From Streptomyces roseirectus (GTDB taxonomy: Bacteria > Actinomycetota > Actinomycetes > Streptomycetales > Streptomycetaceae): a stretch of 64,000 bases of DNA. The stretch is from NCBI RefSeq assembly GCF_014489635.1, contig NZ_CP060828.1, positions 4,874,001 to 4,938,000 of the forward strand, read 5' to 3'. The position numbers were made by a program, and so were the translations under genes. Below the pieces are notes generated by a model. That model was not told the origin of the DNA and did no database searches. It saw only the letters and a program-made list of their open reading frames with translations. Position 1 is the stretch's first letter. Every line of letters begins with the position of its first letter. Shown piece after piece: positions 51,428 to 61,819 of this stretch.

Positions 51428-52080
51428 TGAGACAAGCCCCACCCGGGATTGCCTACACCCCGCATCCCCTGGCCCATCCCTCCTTGCCCCACCCCTGGCC
51501 CATCGCTCTAGCCTCACCCCTCAACCCATGCTCCTTGCCGCACCTCTCGCCCTATGCCCCTCGCCCGCCTCCACCCACCCCTCCCGCCTCCACTCCACGG
51601 CCCGCACTTCCCTACCCACCCCTCCCCCTCACAGCCCGTCCGGCGCTTGAGGACGAGGCCCTTCCAGGGCCGACTACCACCCACAACCCGCACTTCCCCA
51701 CCCACCCCCACTCCAGCCCACCCCGCACACCTCCCCGCTCCCGCGAACCCCTCAGTTCCCCTCCCTCCTCGGCCCTCCTCGGCCTTCCCCTCCCCGCTCC
51801 TCCCAGCCCGTCTCCTCACCCTCCCTGCCTCCCCCTCCCGCCCGCCTCCTGGCGGCCACCCCCAAACCCAGCCCTCGCCCTTGCCCCCGCCTCCACCCTC
51901 GCCCCTGCCCTCGCCCCGCTCTTGCCCTTGCCCCCCGCCCTCGTTCCCCCCGCTTCCCCCACCCACCCGGGGTCCAGGGGCGGAGCCCCTGGTGGGGTTG
52001 AAGGGGCGGAGCCCCTGGGGGATGGGACGGGTAGGGGCGGCGGGGGCGAGGAAACCCACAGGCTGTGGACGCCGGGCAAC
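51428..52080. other. low-complexity spacer with common Streptomyces repeats
   Basis: C/T-rich sequence without a supported gene. It contains CCGGCGCTTGAGGACGAGGC near 51640-51662 and a double GGGGCGGAGCCCCTGG block at about 51973-52019, both of which I know as short intergenic repeats frequent in Streptomyces genomes. A single DnaA-box-like CTGTGGACG occurs near 52061. Confidence 0.6.
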
Positions 52081-52117
52081 AAAAAAAGGGGGCGTCCCCG
52101 AAAACGGGAACACCCCC
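52081..52117 (-). terminator. dnaA terminator
   Basis: On the minus strand GGGGGTGTTCCCG, loop TTTT, CGGGGACGCCCCC and then seven T. A textbook Rho-independent terminator, 11 bases after the dnaA stop. Such a long T run is rare in this GC-rich genome. Confidence 0.93.
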
Positions 52118-52127
52118 CACCCCCACC

Positions 52128-54122
52128 TCAGCCGTTCTTGATCCGGTTCGTCAGCTCGGTCACCTGGTTGTAGATAGACCGCCGCTCGGCCATGAGATTC
52201 CGGATCTTCCGATCCGCGTGCATGACGGTCGTATGGTCCCGCCCCCCGAACAACGCCCCGATCTTCGGCAGCGACAGATCCGTCAGCTCCCGACAGAGGT
52301 ACATGGCGATCTGCCGAGCGGTCACCAGGGCCCGCCCCCGAGACGTCCCGCACAGATCCTCGACCGTGAGCCCGAAGTAATCCGCGGTCGCGCTCATGAT
52401 CGCCGTCGAGGTGATCTCGGGAGCAGAGTCCTCCCCCCCGGGAATGAGGTCCTTGAGGACGATCTCGGTCAGCCCGAGATCGACCGGCTGCCGGTTCAGC
52501 GAGGCGAACGCGGTCACCCGGATCAGCGCCCCCTCCAGCTCACGGATGTTCCGGGAGATCCGCGACGCGATGAACTCCAGCACCTCCGGCGGCGCGTTCA
52601 GCTGCTCCTGAACCGCCTTCTTGCGAAGGATCGCGATCCGGGTCTCCAGCTCGGGCGGCTGGACGTCCGTGATGAGCCCCCACTCGAACCGGTTGCGCAA
52701 CCGGTCCTCAAGGGTCACCAGCTGCTTCGGCGGCCGGTCACTGGACAGCACGATCTGCTTGTTCGCGTTGTGCAGCGTGTTGAACGTGTGGAAGAACTCC
52801 TCCTGCGTCGACTCCTTGTCCGCGAGGAACTGGATGTCGTCGACGAGCAGGATGTCCATCTCCCGGTACCGCTTGCGGAAGCTGTCGCCCTTGCCGTCCC
52901 GGATCGAGTTGATGAACTCGTTGGTGAACTCCTCGGACGACACGTACCGCACCCGCGTCCCGGGATACAGGCTCCGCGCGTAGTGCCCGATGGCGTGCAG
53001 GAGATGCGTCTTCCCGAGCCCGGACTCGCCGTAGATGAACAGCGGGTTGTACGCCTTCGCGGGCGCCTCGGCGACGGCGACGGCCGCGGCGTGCGCGAAC
53101 CGGTTGGACGCGCCGATGACGAACGTGTCGAAGAGGTACTTGGGATTGAGCCGAGCGGTCGGCTCCCCGGGCCCCCCGGCACCGAGAGCACCGACACCAC
53201 CGGAACCGGCACCCGCACCCGCACCCACCCCGGCCCCACCGGAGGAGGAACCGGACGAGGGCGCCCCGCCGGGCCGGTGCGCGGGCTCGGGCAGCTCACG
53301 CCGCACGGGATCCCGCTGGTCGTAGTCGGGCCGGGAGGGCGCCTCGTAGGAACCCCGCTCGGCGGGCGCGGACCGGTACGCCTCGGGGGAGGGCCGCCGC
53401 TCGGGCGAGGAGCCGTACCCCTGATCCCCGTACGACTCCTGCGGCGCACCCGCGTACGGATCCCGCTCGGGAAAACCGAGCCGCTGCTGCTGCCACCCGC
53501 CGTACTCATCGGCCCGCTCGGAACGCTCAGGACGGTCGGGCCGCTCGGGACGTTCCGAACGCTCCGAGCCACGCGGCCAAGCGCCGGGCTCGGGCCGCTG
53601 GTACTCGCCGGGATACGCGGGCCGGACGGTCGGCAGGGGCCGCTCCCCGGAGGGCTCGGGACGATGCCGGCCGTACCCGCCCTCGTACGGATCGTCGTAC
53701 TGCGGCTCGTAGTCACCACGGTCACCACGGTCACCACGGTCACCACGGGACGGAGCGTCGTAGGACGGCTTGTCGTACGCCGGAGGCGGCAGCTCGGGCT
53801 CGTCGTACCGGGGCTGGGCCGCGGCCGGCGGAGCCGGTGGCTCGCCCGCGGACTCGTCGACGGTGATCGCGATCCGGATCGGCCGCCCGCACTCCCGGCT
53901 CAGGCTCTCGCTGACGATCGGCGCGAGCCGCCCCTCCAGGACGTTCTTCGCGAACTCGTTCGGCACGGCGAGCAGCGCGGTGTCGGCGACCAGCGCGAGC
54001 GGCTGCGTGCGCCGCAGCCACCGCTCGTCCTTGACCTCCACCCCCTGGCCACGACCCTCGCCGAGAAGCTGCTCCAGTACTCGCGGCCACACTGCGGCAA
54101 GATCGGCAGGTACGTCAGCCAC
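52128..54122 (-). CDS. dnaA: chromosomal replication initiator DnaA
   Basis: 664 residues from GTG 54122, where the product begins [20 protein letters not shown] as in other Streptomyces. Domain I covers about 1-95. Domain II is a very long acidic and Arg/Tyr/Pro-rich linker (about 95-325), typical of the genus, with four near-identical RGD steps encoded by tandem 9-base repeats. Domain III has Walker [12 protein letters not shown] and Walker [10 protein letters not shown]. Domain IV ends with [15 protein letters not shown], which reads the DnaA box. It opens oriC and should repress its own promoter through the upstream boxes. Confidence 0.98.
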   Translation of the reverse strand: MADVPADLAAVWPRVLEQLLGEGRGQGVEVKDERWLRRTQPLALVADTALLAVPNEFAKNVLEGRLAPIVSESLSRECGRPIRIAITVDESAGEPPAPPAAAQPRYDEPELPPPAYDKPSYDAPSRGDRGDRGDRGDYEPQYDDPYEGGYGRHRPEPSGERPLPTVRPAYPGEYQRPEPGAWPRGSERSERPERPDRPERSERADEYGGWQQQRLGFPERDPYAGAPQESYGDQGYGSSPERRPSPEAYRSAPAERGSYEAPSRPDYDQRDPVRRELPEPAHRPGGAPSSGSSSGGAGVGAGAGAGSGGVGALGAGGPGEPTARLNPKYLFDTFVIGASNRFAHAAAVAVAEAPAKAYNPLFIYGESGLGKTHLLHAIGHYARSLYPGTRVRYVSSEEFTNEFINSIRDGKGDSFRKRYREMDILLVDDIQFLADKESTQEEFFHTFNTLHNANKQIVLSSDRPPKQLVTLEDRLRNRFEWGLITDVQPPELETRIAILRKKAVQEQLNAPPEVLEFIASRISRNIRELEGALIRVTAFASLNRQPVDLGLTEIVLKDLIPGGEDSAPEITSTAIMSATADYFGLTVEDLCGTSRGRALVTARQIAMYLCRELTDLSLPKIGALFGGRDHTTVMHADRKIRNLMAERRSIYNQVTELTNRIKNG

Positions 54123-54498
54123 AGGGGCACGCTCTCTCGAAGGTCCCACGATCGTGTGATCTCGGGACGGGTCGGGATGTAAATCGGGTGGTGCGGGGGA
54201 CATGGGAACGAATCGGAGTCCAGTCACGGTAGTCAGCGCGCGGGGTGCGGTTCAAGTTGTTGTCCCCAGGCTGTGGACAGTGTCTCGCGCGCACCCCTGG
54301 TTTGACCGGATGGCGCAGCCCCGCGTACCGTAACCAGGTCGAGTTGTCGATGGCTGCTGCCGCCTGCCTCCGATGGGCCAAGATCGCTTCAGGTGATCGG
54401 GAAGCGGTGCACTCGGGCGTAACGAGAGCTACTCGTGGGCGCACGGTGACAGCCAGGATGGCACCCGCCACCACCGATTTGATTTCTGGAGCCCCCGA
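54123..54498. promoter_or_regulatory. dnaA-rpmH divergent region with DnaA boxes
   Basis: 376 bases between divergent genes. TTGTCCCCA (54259-54267) and TGTGGACAG (54272-54280) are two closely spaced DnaA-box variants upstream of dnaA, as expected for autoregulation. The rest should carry the dnaA and rpmH promoters. No gene is supported. Confidence 0.75.
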
Positions 54499-54636
54499 GT
54501 GAGCAAGCGCACCTTCCAGCCGAACAACCGTCGTCGTGCCAAGACCCACGGCTTCCGCCTGCGGATGCGTACCCGTGCCGGTCGCGCGATTCTCGCGAAC
54601 CGTCGTGCCAAGGGCCGCGCGAGCCTGTCCGCCTGA
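54499..54636 (+). CDS. rpmH: 50S ribosomal protein L34
   Basis: 45 residues, the standard length, from GTG 54499 with GGAG seven bases upstream. It reads [20 protein letters not shown] and continues basic to the end ([13 protein letters not shown]), the hallmark of bL34, which binds 23S rRNA. It is the first gene of the plus-strand cluster rpmH, rnpA, yidD, yidC, jag, rsmG and divergent from dnaA. Confidence 0.97.
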   Translation: MSKRTFQPNNRRRAKTHGFRLRMRTRAGRAILANRRAKGRASLSA

Positions 54637-54657
54637 TCCCGGTCAGGTCATGCCGTC

Positions 54658-55029
54658 GTGCTGCCCACCGAGAACCGGCTGAGGCGGCGCGAGGACTTCG
54701 CGACCGCGGTACGGCGAGGCCGTCGGGCCGGACGCCCGACTCTCGTCGTCCATCTTCGTAGCGGTGCAACGGACCCGCACGCGCCTGGGGAGAGCGCTTC
54801 CCCGACGCGTGCGGGTTTCGTCGTGAGCAAGGCCGTCGGCAAGGCCGTCGTGCGGAACACGGTGAAACGCAGGCTGCGTCATCTGATGCGGGAGCGGATC
54901 GCCTTGTTGCCCCCCGGTAGCCTGGTAGTCGTACGAGCGTTGCCCGGATCGGGTGACGTCGGCCACGCACAACTGGCCCAGGACCTCGATGCCGCCCTGC
55001 GACGGCTGTTGGGAGGGGGCACGCGATGA
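54658..55029 (+). CDS. rnpA: ribonuclease P protein component
   Basis: 123 residues from GTG 54658, 21 bases after rpmH. The N-terminal [20 protein letters not shown] and the central [14 protein letters not shown] (the conserved RNR-type basic helix) identify it. It binds the catalytic RNA and the leader of pre-tRNA for 5' maturation. Its stop overlaps the yidD start (ATGA), so the genes are translationally coupled. Confidence 0.96.
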   Translation: MLPTENRLRRREDFATAVRRGRRAGRPTLVVHLRSGATDPHAPGESASPTRAGFVVSKAVGKAVVRNTVKRRLRHLMRERIALLPPGSLVVVRALPGSGDVGHAQLAQDLDAALRRLLGGGTR

Positions 55030-55379
55030 AGTACCCGCTGCTGGCCCTGATCAAGATCTACCAGTGGACGATCAGTCCGCTGCTCGGGCCGGTGTGCAAG
55101 TACTACCCGTCGTGCTCCCACTACGGCTTCACGGCCATCGACCGGCACGGCGCGGTCAAGGGAACAGCGCTCACCGCCTGGCGCATCCTGCGATGCAACC
55201 CGTGGTCCCTGGGCGGTGTGGACCACGTGCCTCCGCGTAAACGACCGCGGTGGCACGAGATGCTGCGCGACGCCTGGCGTGCGCGCAGGGGCGGGACCTC
55301 CGCCGCCGAACCGGCCACCGGAGGCGCCAGCCCTTCGGGCCCGGCCGCAGAGCCCCCGTCCCATGCCCAAGGAGCATGA
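55026..55379 (+). CDS. yidD: membrane insertion efficiency factor YidD
   Basis: 117 residues. [20 protein letters not shown], then [22 protein letters not shown] is the conserved core with its cysteines, followed by [18 protein letters not shown]. The C-terminal 35 residues are an Ala/Pro-rich extension. The protein sits at the inner face of the membrane and assists YidC-dependent insertion. It overlaps rnpA by four bases and precedes yidC. Confidence 0.95.
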   Translation: MKYPLLALIKIYQWTISPLLGPVCKYYPSCSHYGFTAIDRHGAVKGTALTAWRILRCNPWSLGGVDHVPPRKRPRWHEMLRDAWRARRGGTSAAEPATGGASPSGPAAEPPSHAQGA

Positions 55380-55382
55380 TTA

Positions 55383-56675
55383 GTGGACACGATTGCCAGC
55401 CTGTTCAGCTTCATCACGACACCTGTGTCCTGGGTCATCGTCCAGTTCCACAAGGTGTACGGGGCCATCTTCGGCCCCGACACCGGGTGGGCCTGGGGCC
55501 TGTCGATCGTGTCTCTGGTGATCCTCATCCGGATCTGCCTGATCCCGCTCTTCGTGAAGCAGATCAAGGCGACCCGCGCCATGCAGACGCTCCAGCCCGA
55601 GATGAAGAAGATCCAGGAGCGCTACAAGAACGACCGGCAGCGCCAGTCCGAGGAAATGATGAAGCTGTACAAGGACACGGGTACCAACCCGCTGTCCTCG
55701 TGCCTTCCGATCCTCGCCCAGTCGCCGTTCTTCTTCGCCCTGTACCACGTCCTCAGCGGCATCGCCTCGGGCAAGACGATCGGCGTCATCAACGACGACC
55801 TCCTCGCGAGCGCGCGCCAGGCGCACATCTTCGGCGCCCCGCTGGCCGTGAAGTTCACGGACAGCGCGAGCAAGGTCGAGGCGCTGGGCGCTTCCCTGAC
55901 CGACGTCCGCGTCGTCACCGCGATCATGATCGTCCTGATGTCGGCGTCGCAGTTCTTCACGCAGCGCCAGCTGATGACGAAGAACGTCGACACCACCGTC
56001 AAGACGCCGTACATGCAGCAGCAGAAGATGCTCATGTACATCTTCCCGGTCATGTTCGCCGTCTTCGGCATCAACTTCCCCGTCGGTGTCCTCGTCTACT
56101 GGCTGACCACCAACGTGTGGACCATGGGCCAGCAGATGTACGTCATCCGCAACAACCCGACGCCGGGCTCGAAGGCGCAGGCCGCGTACCTGGAGCGGCT
56201 GGCCAAGCACGTCTCGCACCACGGCAAGATCCGCCGCCGGGGCGAGAAGGCCGTCGTCAAGGCGATCGTCGCCAAGGGCCGTGACCGCAACGAGGCCGAG
56301 CGCAAGTTCATCAACGGCCTGACCAAGCTCGGGCTCGCCGCCCAGGCCGACGGCACCGTCGCCAAGAGCGAGGCCCAGGTCGTGGAGAACGAGGACGGCA
56401 CGACGTCGCCCGCCGGCGCCCCCCGGCGCCAGCAGCCCAAGCGCCAGTCGAAGTCCCAGCGGCAGTCCGGCGCCGTCAAGACGGCCGGCGAGTCGTCCTC
56501 GTCCGCCCCGACGACGTCGCTCAGCAAGTCCGACGAGCCGTCCGACGAGCCCCGGGACACCCCGCCCGCCGCCAAGCAGGCGAGTCCCAAGCCCGGTTCC
56601 GGCGGTGGCCGCAGCAAGGCCCAGTCCGGGCGCAAGGGTGGCCCGCAGCGCCCCAAGTCCCCGTCCAAGAAGTAA
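55383..56675 (+). CDS. yidC: membrane protein insertase YidC
   Basis: 430 residues from GTG 55383. It is the Gram-positive type without the large outside domain: N-terminal helix, then [20 protein letters not shown], the cytoplasmic coiled hairpin ([20 protein letters not shown]), and helices containing [20 protein letters not shown], ending near residue 265. The last 150 residues are basic and disordered, typical of actinobacteria. It inserts and folds membrane proteins with or after SecYEG. Confidence 0.97.
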   Translation: MDTIASLFSFITTPVSWVIVQFHKVYGAIFGPDTGWAWGLSIVSLVILIRICLIPLFVKQIKATRAMQTLQPEMKKIQERYKNDRQRQSEEMMKLYKDTGTNPLSSCLPILAQSPFFFALYHVLSGIASGKTIGVINDDLLASARQAHIFGAPLAVKFTDSASKVEALGASLTDVRVVTAIMIVLMSASQFFTQRQLMTKNVDTTVKTPYMQQQKMLMYIFPVMFAVFGINFPVGVLVYWLTTNVWTMGQQMYVIRNNPTPGSKAQAAYLERLAKHVSHHGKIRRRGEKAVVKAIVAKGRDRNEAERKFINGLTKLGLAAQADGTVAKSEAQVVENEDGTTSPAGAPRRQQPKRQSKSQRQSGAVKTAGESSSSAPTTSLSKSDEPSDEPRDTPPAAKQASPKPGSGGGRSKAQSGRKGGPQRPKSPSKK

Positions 56676-56690
56676 GAAGGAGCCCATCCC

Positions 56691-57203
56691 GTGACGGAAG
56701 GCACCACCTCCGCCGCCGCCGAGGGTGCAGACACCCTGACCCGCCTGGAGCAGGAGGGCGAGATCGCGGCGGACTACCTCGAGGGTCTGCTGGACATCGC
56801 CGATCTCGACGGCGACATCGACATGGACGTCGAAGCCGACCGTGCCTCTGTGTCGATCATCAGCGACTCCAGTGGCCGCGATCTGCAGAAGCTGGTCGGC
56901 CGGGACGGCGAGGTGCTGGAGGCCCTTCAGGAGCTGACGCGGCTCGCCGTGCACCGCGAGACCGGTGACCGCAGCCGGCTGATGCTGGACATCGCGGGCT
57001 ACCGTGCCAAGAAGCGCGCCGAGCTGTCCGAGCTGGGTGCCAAGGCCGCCGCCGAGGCGAAGAGCTCCGGCGAGCCGGTCAAGCTCAAGCCGATGACGCC
57101 GTTCGAGCGCAAGGTCGTCCACGACGCGGTCAAGGCGGCGGGCCTGAGCAGCGAGTCCGAGGGCGAGGAGCCCCAGCGCTTCGTCGTCGTGCTCCCCAAC
57201 TGA
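56691..57203 (+). CDS. jag: Jag-type KH/R3H RNA-binding protein
   Basis: 170 residues from GTG 56691 with AAGGAG upstream, 15 bases after yidC. The KH-like region includes [20 protein letters not shown] and [16 protein letters not shown]. The R3H domain follows with its Arg-x3-His set ([13 protein letters not shown], later [15 protein letters not shown]). Jag/KhpB proteins bind RNA and affect cell wall growth and division in Gram-positive bacteria. A terminator follows directly. Confidence 0.93.
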   Translation: MTEGTTSAAAEGADTLTRLEQEGEIAADYLEGLLDIADLDGDIDMDVEADRASVSIISDSSGRDLQKLVGRDGEVLEALQELTRLAVHRETGDRSRLMLDIAGYRAKKRAELSELGAKAAAEAKSSGEPVKLKPMTPFERKVVHDAVKAAGLSSESEGEEPQRFVVVLPN

Positions 57204-57222
57204 TTTTCCGCAGTACGTCTTC

Positions 57223-57258
57223 CCGGCCCCGTCTGTCCTGTCGTGCAGACGGGGCCGG
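57223..57258 (+). terminator. terminator after jag
   Basis: CCGGCCCCGTCTG and its exact complement (13 bp) with a 10-base loop, followed by TCTTTG. Confidence 0.88.
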
Positions 57259-57322
57259 TCTTTGTCAGCCTGGTTTTCGGCCGGCGCTCGGTGCGCCGGT
57301 GCGGTACGGAAGGACGGTCCCC

Positions 57323-58039
57323 GTGACGGAGGCAGCGGAACTCCCCCCTGCGCCCGAGGAGGCTCGTGAGGTATTCGGCGATCGCTTCGCGGACGCGGTC
57401 CGGTACGCCGAGCTGCTGGCCGAGGCGGGTGTGCGGCGCGGTCTCATCGGCCCCCGCGAAGTGCCCCGCCTCTGGGAGCGGCACATCCTCAACTGCGCGG
57501 TGCTCTCCGAGGCCGTGCCCGACGACGTGACGGTGTGCGACGTCGGCTCGGGCGCCGGGCTGCCCGGCATCCCGCTCGCACTGGTCCGCGACGACCTCAA
57601 GATCACCCTGTTGGAGCCGCTGCTGCGCCGCACCAACTTCCTCAACGAGGTCGTCGAACTGCTCGGCCTCGACCATGTGACCGTCGTCCGCGGCCGGGCC
57701 GAGGAGGTCATGGGCAAGCTCCAGCCCGTCCACGTGGTGACGGCCCGCGCGGTGGCCCCCCTCGATCGCCTCGCCACCTGGGGCATCCCGCTGCTGCGCC
57801 CCTACGGCGAGATGCTGGCCCTCAAGGGTGACGCCGCCGAGGAGGAGCTGAAGAGCGCGGCGACCGCGCTGACCAAGCTCGGCGCGGTCGGCACGTCGAT
57901 CCTCCACGTCGGTGAGGGCATCGTCGATCCGCTCTCCACGGTCGTCCGGGTCGAGGTCGGCGAGAGCCCCGGTGGTGTGCGGTTCGCGGCGAAGCGGGCG
58001 AAGGCGGCCCGGACGGGGCGGGCGCGGCGCCGAAGGTAA
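57323..58039 (+). CDS. rsmG: 16S rRNA m7G527 methyltransferase RsmG
   Basis: 238 residues from GTG 57323 with AAGGAC upstream. The SAM-binding motif is [18 protein letters not shown], preceded by [14 protein letters not shown], and followed by [20 protein letters not shown]. RsmG methylates N7 of G527 in 16S rRNA; loss of it gives low-level streptomycin resistance and can raise antibiotic production in Streptomyces. The C-terminus is basic ([15 protein letters not shown]). It lies just upstream of parA. Confidence 0.96.
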   Translation: MTEAAELPPAPEEAREVFGDRFADAVRYAELLAEAGVRRGLIGPREVPRLWERHILNCAVLSEAVPDDVTVCDVGSGAGLPGIPLALVRDDLKITLLEPLLRRTNFLNEVVELLGLDHVTVVRGRAEEVMGKLQPVHVVTARAVAPLDRLATWGIPLLRPYGEMLALKGDAAEEELKSAATALTKLGAVGTSILHVGEGIVDPLSTVVRVEVGESPGGVRFAAKRAKAARTGRARRRR

Positions 58040-58101
58040 GGCGTTTGAGTGCATATCTGACGGAGTGTCGCGGCCGTTCGGCGGTCGGCGCTGGGCATCG
58101 T

Positions 58102-58115
58102 GTTTCACGTGAAAC
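58102..58115. other. parS site 1
   Basis: Perfect GTTTCACGTGAAAC between rsmG and parA. ParB loads here and spreads to organise the origin region. Confidence 0.95.
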
Positions 58116-58273
58116 GTCGCTCCCTGCTGCACGGCATCATCAGCCGTGGCCGCGCCGCGGCCGAACCCCGCGACCGTAAGCCTCTCGGTTCACTCGATGA
58201 GGGAACGGAGTTGTCCACAGAGGTGGATTTCTCCACAGAAGACCAGACCTCACTGGTTCATGACCCCGAGGAC

Positions 58274-59347
58274 ATGGGAGGCTCTGTTCATCGAGAGCCT
58301 GATGTCGAGGAGAGTGAATCCTTGCGGTCCGACGCCAACATCGCGGGACCGATGACCGATCCGGTCCCCGGTCCCCGTACCGAACCGTTGGGGGACGATG
58401 TTTCACGTGAAACACCGCCCCCGATGGACGACACCCCGATCGGTCGTGCTGCCCAACTGGCGGTAGAGGCGCTGGGCCGGGCCGGTGAGGGCCTGCCCCG
58501 ACCCGAGCAGACCCGCATCATCGTGGTCGCCAACCAGAAGGGCGGCGTGGGCAAGACGACGACGACCGTCAACCTGGCCGCGTCCCTCGCTCTGCACGGC
58601 GGCCGTGTCCTGGTGGTCGACCTCGACCCGCAGGGCAACGCCTCCACGGCCCTGGGTATCGACCACCACGCCGAAGTCCCGTCCATCTACGACGTGTTGG
58701 TTGACAGCCGGCCCCTGTCCGAGGTCGTACAGCCGGTGGTGGACGTCGAGGGCCTTTTCTGCGCCCCCGCCACGATCGACCTCGCCGGTGCCGAGATCGA
58801 GCTGGTCTCCCTGGTGGCCCGGGAAAGCCGGCTCCAGCGGGCGATCCAGGCGTACGAGCAGCCCTTGGACTACGTCCTCATCGACTGCCCGCCCTCGCTC
58901 GGCCTCCTGACGGTCAACGCGCTGGTGGCCGGCGCCGAGGTCCTGATCCCGATCCAGTGCGAGTACTACGCGCTGGAGGGCCTGGGCCAGCTCCTGCGCA
59001 ACGTCGACCTGGTGAGGGGCCACCTCAACCCCACCCTGCACGTGTCGACCATCCTGCTCACCATGTACGACGGCCGCACCCGCCTCGCGTCGCAGGTCGC
59101 GGAAGAGGTGCGCACCCACTTCGGTGACGAGGTACTGAGGACGAGCATCCCCCGCTCGGTCCGTATCTCCGAGGCACCGAGCTACGGGCAGACGGTGCTG
59201 ACCTACGATCCGGGATCGAGCGGCGCCCTCTCCTACCTTGAGGCAGCACGAGAACTCGCGCTGAAGGGCGTCGGTCTCAGTTACGAGGCCACCCACGCCC
59301 ATATCGGCGCTCAGAACAACCCGAACCTTGTGGAGGGGGTCCAGTGA
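58274..59347 (+). CDS. parA: chromosome partition ATPase ParA
   Basis: 357 residues from ATG 58274 (GAGG before it); GTG 58100 in the same frame would add 58 residues. After a disordered N-terminus the deviant Walker [17 protein letters not shown] appears, then [16 protein letters not shown] and [10 protein letters not shown] (Walker B). ParA polymerises or binds the nucleoid with ATP and, with ParB at parS, moves origins during aerial hyphal septation. A parS site is embedded in the 5' part of the gene. Its stop overlaps the parB start by four bases. Confidence 0.95.
   Translation: MGGSVHREPDVEESESLRSDANIAGPMTDPVPGPRTEPLGDDVSRETPPPMDDTPIGRAAQLAVEALGRAGEGLPRPEQTRIIVVANQKGGVGKTTTTVNLAASLALHGGRVLVVDLDPQGNASTALGIDHHAEVPSIYDVLVDSRPLSEVVQPVVDVEGLFCAPATIDLAGAEIELVSLVARESRLQRAIQAYEQPLDYVLIDCPPSLGLLTVNALVAGAEVLIPIQCEYYALEGLGQLLRNVDLVRGHLNPTLHVSTILLTMYDGRTRLASQVAEEVRTHFGDEVLRTSIPRSVRISEAPSYGQTVLTYDPGSSGALSYLEAARELALKGVGLSYEATHAHIGAQNNPNLVEGVQ
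58400..58413. other. parS site 2, inside parA
   Basis: Perfect GTTTCACGTGAAAC within the parA coding sequence, where it encodes part of VSRET. Confidence 0.95.
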
Positions 59348-60432
59348 GTGACCGACGGAAGATCGGCCTGGGTCGCGGACTGGGCGCACTGATCCCAGCC
59401 GCGCCGACCGAGAAGACACCGGCTCAGGCCGCGCTGGGCGGCGGCTCCACGTCTCCCACGTCGGTCCCGCTGCTGGCCGGTGACCGAGGAGTGGCCGCGG
59501 CGAAGGTCGCCACGCTCCCGGCGCCTGTTTCACGTGAAACAGAGGAACCGAGCGGGCCGGAGCTGCCGGCCCCGCCGATCGGCGCCCACTTCGCCGAGAT
59601 CCCCCTCGACGACATCATCCCCAACCCGCAGCAGCCCCGGACGGTCTTCGACGAGGACGCGCTGCACGAGCTGATCACCTCCATCAAGGAGGTCGGTCTT
59701 CTCCAGCCGGTCGTCGTACGGCAGACGGGGCCCTCGCGCTACGAGCTCATCATGGGCGAGCGGCGCTGGCGGGCCTGCCGCGAGGCGGGACTTGAGGCGA
59801 TCCCGGCGATCGTCCGCGCCACGGACGACGAGAAGCTTCTGCTGGACGCCCTCCTGGAGAACCTGCACCGAGCCCAGCTCAACCCGCTGGAAGAGGCCGC
59901 CGCCTACGACCAGTTGCTGAAGGACTTCAACTGCACGCACGACCAGCTGGCGGACCGCATCGGCCGGTCCCGCCCGCAGGTCTCCAACACCCTGCGGCTG
60001 CTGAAGCTCTCGCCCGCCGTCCAGCGCCGGGTCGCCGCCGGGGTGCTCTCCGCCGGGCACGCCCGCGCTCTGCTCTCGGTCGACGACTCGGAGGAGCAGG
60101 AGAAGCTGGCCCACCGGATCGTCGCCGAAGGGCTCTCGGTGCGGGCGGTCGAGGAGATCGTGACCCTCATGGGGTCCCGTCCGCAGACCCCGCAGCGGGC
60201 CAAGGGCCCCCGTGCCGGTGCCCGGGTCTCCCCGGCGCTGTCGGACCTCGCGACCCGGCTCTCGGACCGCTTCGACACCCGGGTGAAGGTCGACCTCGGG
60301 CAGAAGAAGGGGAAGATCACCGTCGAGTTCGCCTCCATGGAGGACCTGGAGCGGATTCTCGACAGCCTCGCCCCCGGTGAGGGCTCCGCCCTGCAGAAGG
60401 GGCTCGTGGAGGGCGGTAGCGAGGAGGCGTAA
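59344..60432 (+). CDS. parB: chromosome partition protein ParB
   Basis: 362 residues from GTG 59344, four bases into parA. The CTP-binding N-domain has [20 protein letters not shown] and the box [14 protein letters not shown]; the HTH ([20 protein letters not shown]) reads parS; the C-terminal dimer domain ends [17 protein letters not shown]. The first 75 residues are a flexible Ala-rich tail and include another in-frame parS (VSRET). It forms a clamp that slides from the parS sites around oriC. Confidence 0.97.
   Translation: MSDRRKIGLGRGLGALIPAAPTEKTPAQAALGGGSTSPTSVPLLAGDRGVAAAKVATLPAPVSRETEEPSGPELPAPPIGAHFAEIPLDDIIPNPQQPRTVFDEDALHELITSIKEVGLLQPVVVRQTGPSRYELIMGERRWRACREAGLEAIPAIVRATDDEKLLLDALLENLHRAQLNPLEEAAAYDQLLKDFNCTHDQLADRIGRSRPQVSNTLRLLKLSPAVQRRVAAGVLSAGHARALLSVDDSEEQEKLAHRIVAEGLSVRAVEEIVTLMGSRPQTPQRAKGPRAGARVSPALSDLATRLSDRFDTRVKVDLGQKKGKITVEFASMEDLERILDSLAPGEGSALQKGLVEGGSEEA
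59527..59540. other. parS site 3, inside parB
   Basis: Perfect GTTTCACGTGAAAC in the parB coding sequence (encoding VSRET), so the protein's own gene carries its binding site. Confidence 0.95.
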
Positions 60433-60451
60433 GTCTCCGTCGGGTGCCTTG

Positions 60452-60489
60452 AGCGGGTCGTGTCCGGTGAGTACCGGACACGACCCGCT
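60452..60489 (+). terminator. terminator of parAB operon
   Basis: Perfect 17-bp hairpin starting AGCGGGTCGTGTCCGGT with loop GAGT, followed by CTTTGCCTT. Confidence 0.92.
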
Positions 60490-60588
60490 CTTTGCCTTTC
60501 GGCCGTATCGGGGCCATCGCTTCATGGATACGATGCGAGCGGGTTGGCGCATCCACCTGGCAGCACCTCGGAGGGGGAGGCGGGGGCC

Positions 60589-60846
60589 ATGCGAACGATG
60601 AGCCGGACCGGACTGGTGAGCGCGGGCCTCGGGCTGGGCGCGGTCGGCGGATTCGTCGGCAGTCTGCTCAGGGAGCGAAGCGCTCTGGCAGCCGCCCGCA
60701 ACGCCGCGGGCGAAGGAAGCGAGGAACAGCCTTCATGGGGCGTCGGCTCGTACCGCTCACGCTGGACAACCTTCAGGACCTTCCCCAGCGCTGCCGCTCG
60801 TGTGTCTTCTGGGAACTCGACCCCGTCAGCGGCGAAGCCGCGGTGA
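60589..60846 (+). CDS. possible small membrane protein overlapping GNAT gene
   Basis: 85 residues from ATG 60589, which has a strong GGAGGGGGAGG upstream. A single hydrophobic Gly-rich segment (TGLVSAGLGLGAVGGFVGSL) is followed by a basic part. The last 37 codons overlap the start of the acetyltransferase gene in another frame. The ribosome site and the membrane-like segment favour a real gene whose 3' end overlaps; alternatively only the first 45 codons matter. No family is recognised. Confidence 0.4.
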   Translation: MRTMSRTGLVSAGLGLGAVGGFVGSLLRERSALAAARNAAGEGSEEQPSWGVGSYRSRWTTFRTFPSAAARVSSGNSTPSAAKPR

Positions 60847-61352
60847 AGGCGGGCACCGCGGCCCTGGAGAAGGAGGCGTGGATCTCCGCCGTCCTGCTCG
60901 ACTGGGGCTCCTGCGGCCGGGTCGTCTCTGTGGACGAGGCGCCCGTCGGCTTCGTGCTCTACGCGCCGCCCGCCTATGTTCCCCGCTCGACGGCGTTCCC
61001 CACGAGCCCGGTCGCGGCGGACGCCGTGCAGCTGATGACCGGGTTCATCCTGCCGGGGTACCAGGGGCAGGGGCTCGGGCGGGTGATGGTCCAGACGGTG
61101 GCCAAGGATCTGCTGCGCCGGGGGTTCCGGGCGATCGAGGCGTTCGGGGACGCGCGCTGGAGCGAGCCGTCCTGTCTGCTCCCCGCCGAGCATCTGCTGG
61201 CCGTCGGCTTCAAGACCGTCCGCCCACATCCCGTCCACCCTCGCCTGAGGCTGGAACTGCGGACGACCCTGTCCTGGAAGGAGGACGTGGAGCTGGCGCT
61301 GGACCGGCTGCTGGGGGCGGTGCAGAAGGAGCCGGCGCTGAGGCCGCTGTGA
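60735..61352 (+). CDS. GNAT-family acetyltransferase
   Basis: 205 residues from ATG 60735 with GAGGA nine bases upstream; the longer upstream frame reads through unrelated sequence. LVPLTLDNLQDLPQRCRSCVFWEL starts the domain (shown here in part), and the acetyl-CoA site is GFILPGYQGQGLGRVMVQ, with R/Q-x-x-G-x-G/A as Q-G-x-G-L-G. This gene is conserved after parB in Streptomyces. The substrate is unknown. Confidence 0.85.
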   Translation: MGRRLVPLTLDNLQDLPQRCRSCVFWELDPVSGEAAVKAGTAALEKEAWISAVLLDWGSCGRVVSVDEAPVGFVLYAPPAYVPRSTAFPTSPVAADAVQLMTGFILPGYQGQGLGRVMVQTVAKDLLRRGFRAIEAFGDARWSEPSCLLPAEHLLAVGFKTVRPHPVHPRLRLELRTTLSWKEDVELALDRLLGAVQKEPALRPL

Positions 61353-61371
61353 CACCTTCGGGGCGATGGAG

Positions 61372-61400
61372 AAAGGGCCGACCCAATGGGCCGGCCCTTT
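61372..61400. terminator. bidirectional terminator
   Basis: AAAGGGCCG / CGGCCCTTT between the convergent acetyltransferase and trxA genes; the A/T ends make it work both ways. Confidence 0.8.
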
Positions 61401-61417
61401 GACGTTCACGCGTCGAT

Positions 61418-61431
61418 GTTTCACGTGAAAC
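61418..61431. other. parS site 4
   Basis: Perfect GTTTCACGTGAAAC in the gap between trxA and the terminator. Confidence 0.95.
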
Positions 61432-61446
61432 ATCGGGAGCGTCGCC

Positions 61447-61779
61447 CTACTCGGCGATGAACTCCTCCAGGTCGCGCAGGAGCGCGGCCTTCGGCTTGGC
61501 GCCGACGATGGTCTTGGCGACCTCGCCGCCCTGGTAGACGTTCAGGGTCGGGATGGACATGACGCCGTACTTGAGCGCCGTCTCCTGGTTCTCGTCGATG
61601 TTCAGCTTGACGATCTCGATCTTTCCGCCGTGCTCGGCGGCGATCGCCTCCAGCGAGGGCGCGATCTGGCGGCACGGGCCGCACCACTCGGCCCAGAAGT
61701 CCACCAGAACGGGCTTGTCGCTCTTGAGGACGACCTCTTCGAAGTCGGCGTCGGTCACGTGCTTCAGGGTGCCGGCCAC
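61447..61779 (-). CDS. trxA: thioredoxin
   Basis: 110 residues. The redox site is EWCGPCRQIAP (about residues 32-42), and the cis-proline region MSIPTLNVYQGG follows, so it is a classical thioredoxin. It reduces disulfides in the cytoplasm and is itself reduced by TrxB, encoded 40 bases upstream on the same strand. The two genes form the trxBA operon that is conserved near oriC and, in Streptomyces, responds to disulfide stress. Confidence 0.96.
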   Translation of the reverse strand: MAGTLKHVTDADFEEVVLKSDKPVLVDFWAEWCGPCRQIAPSLEAIAAEHGGKIEIVKLNIDENQETALKYGVMSIPTLNVYQGGEVAKTIVGAKPKAALLRDLEEFIAE

Positions 61780-61819
61780 AGGGGCGCTCCTTAATCCTTC
61801 GTGCGGGGGGAGAGGGGGT

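Noticed and set aside
55380..57122. A 580-codon minus-strand frame opposite yidC and jag
   Set aside because: Both plus-strand genes are certain; the antisense product is Leu/Arg/Asp-rich and has no motif.
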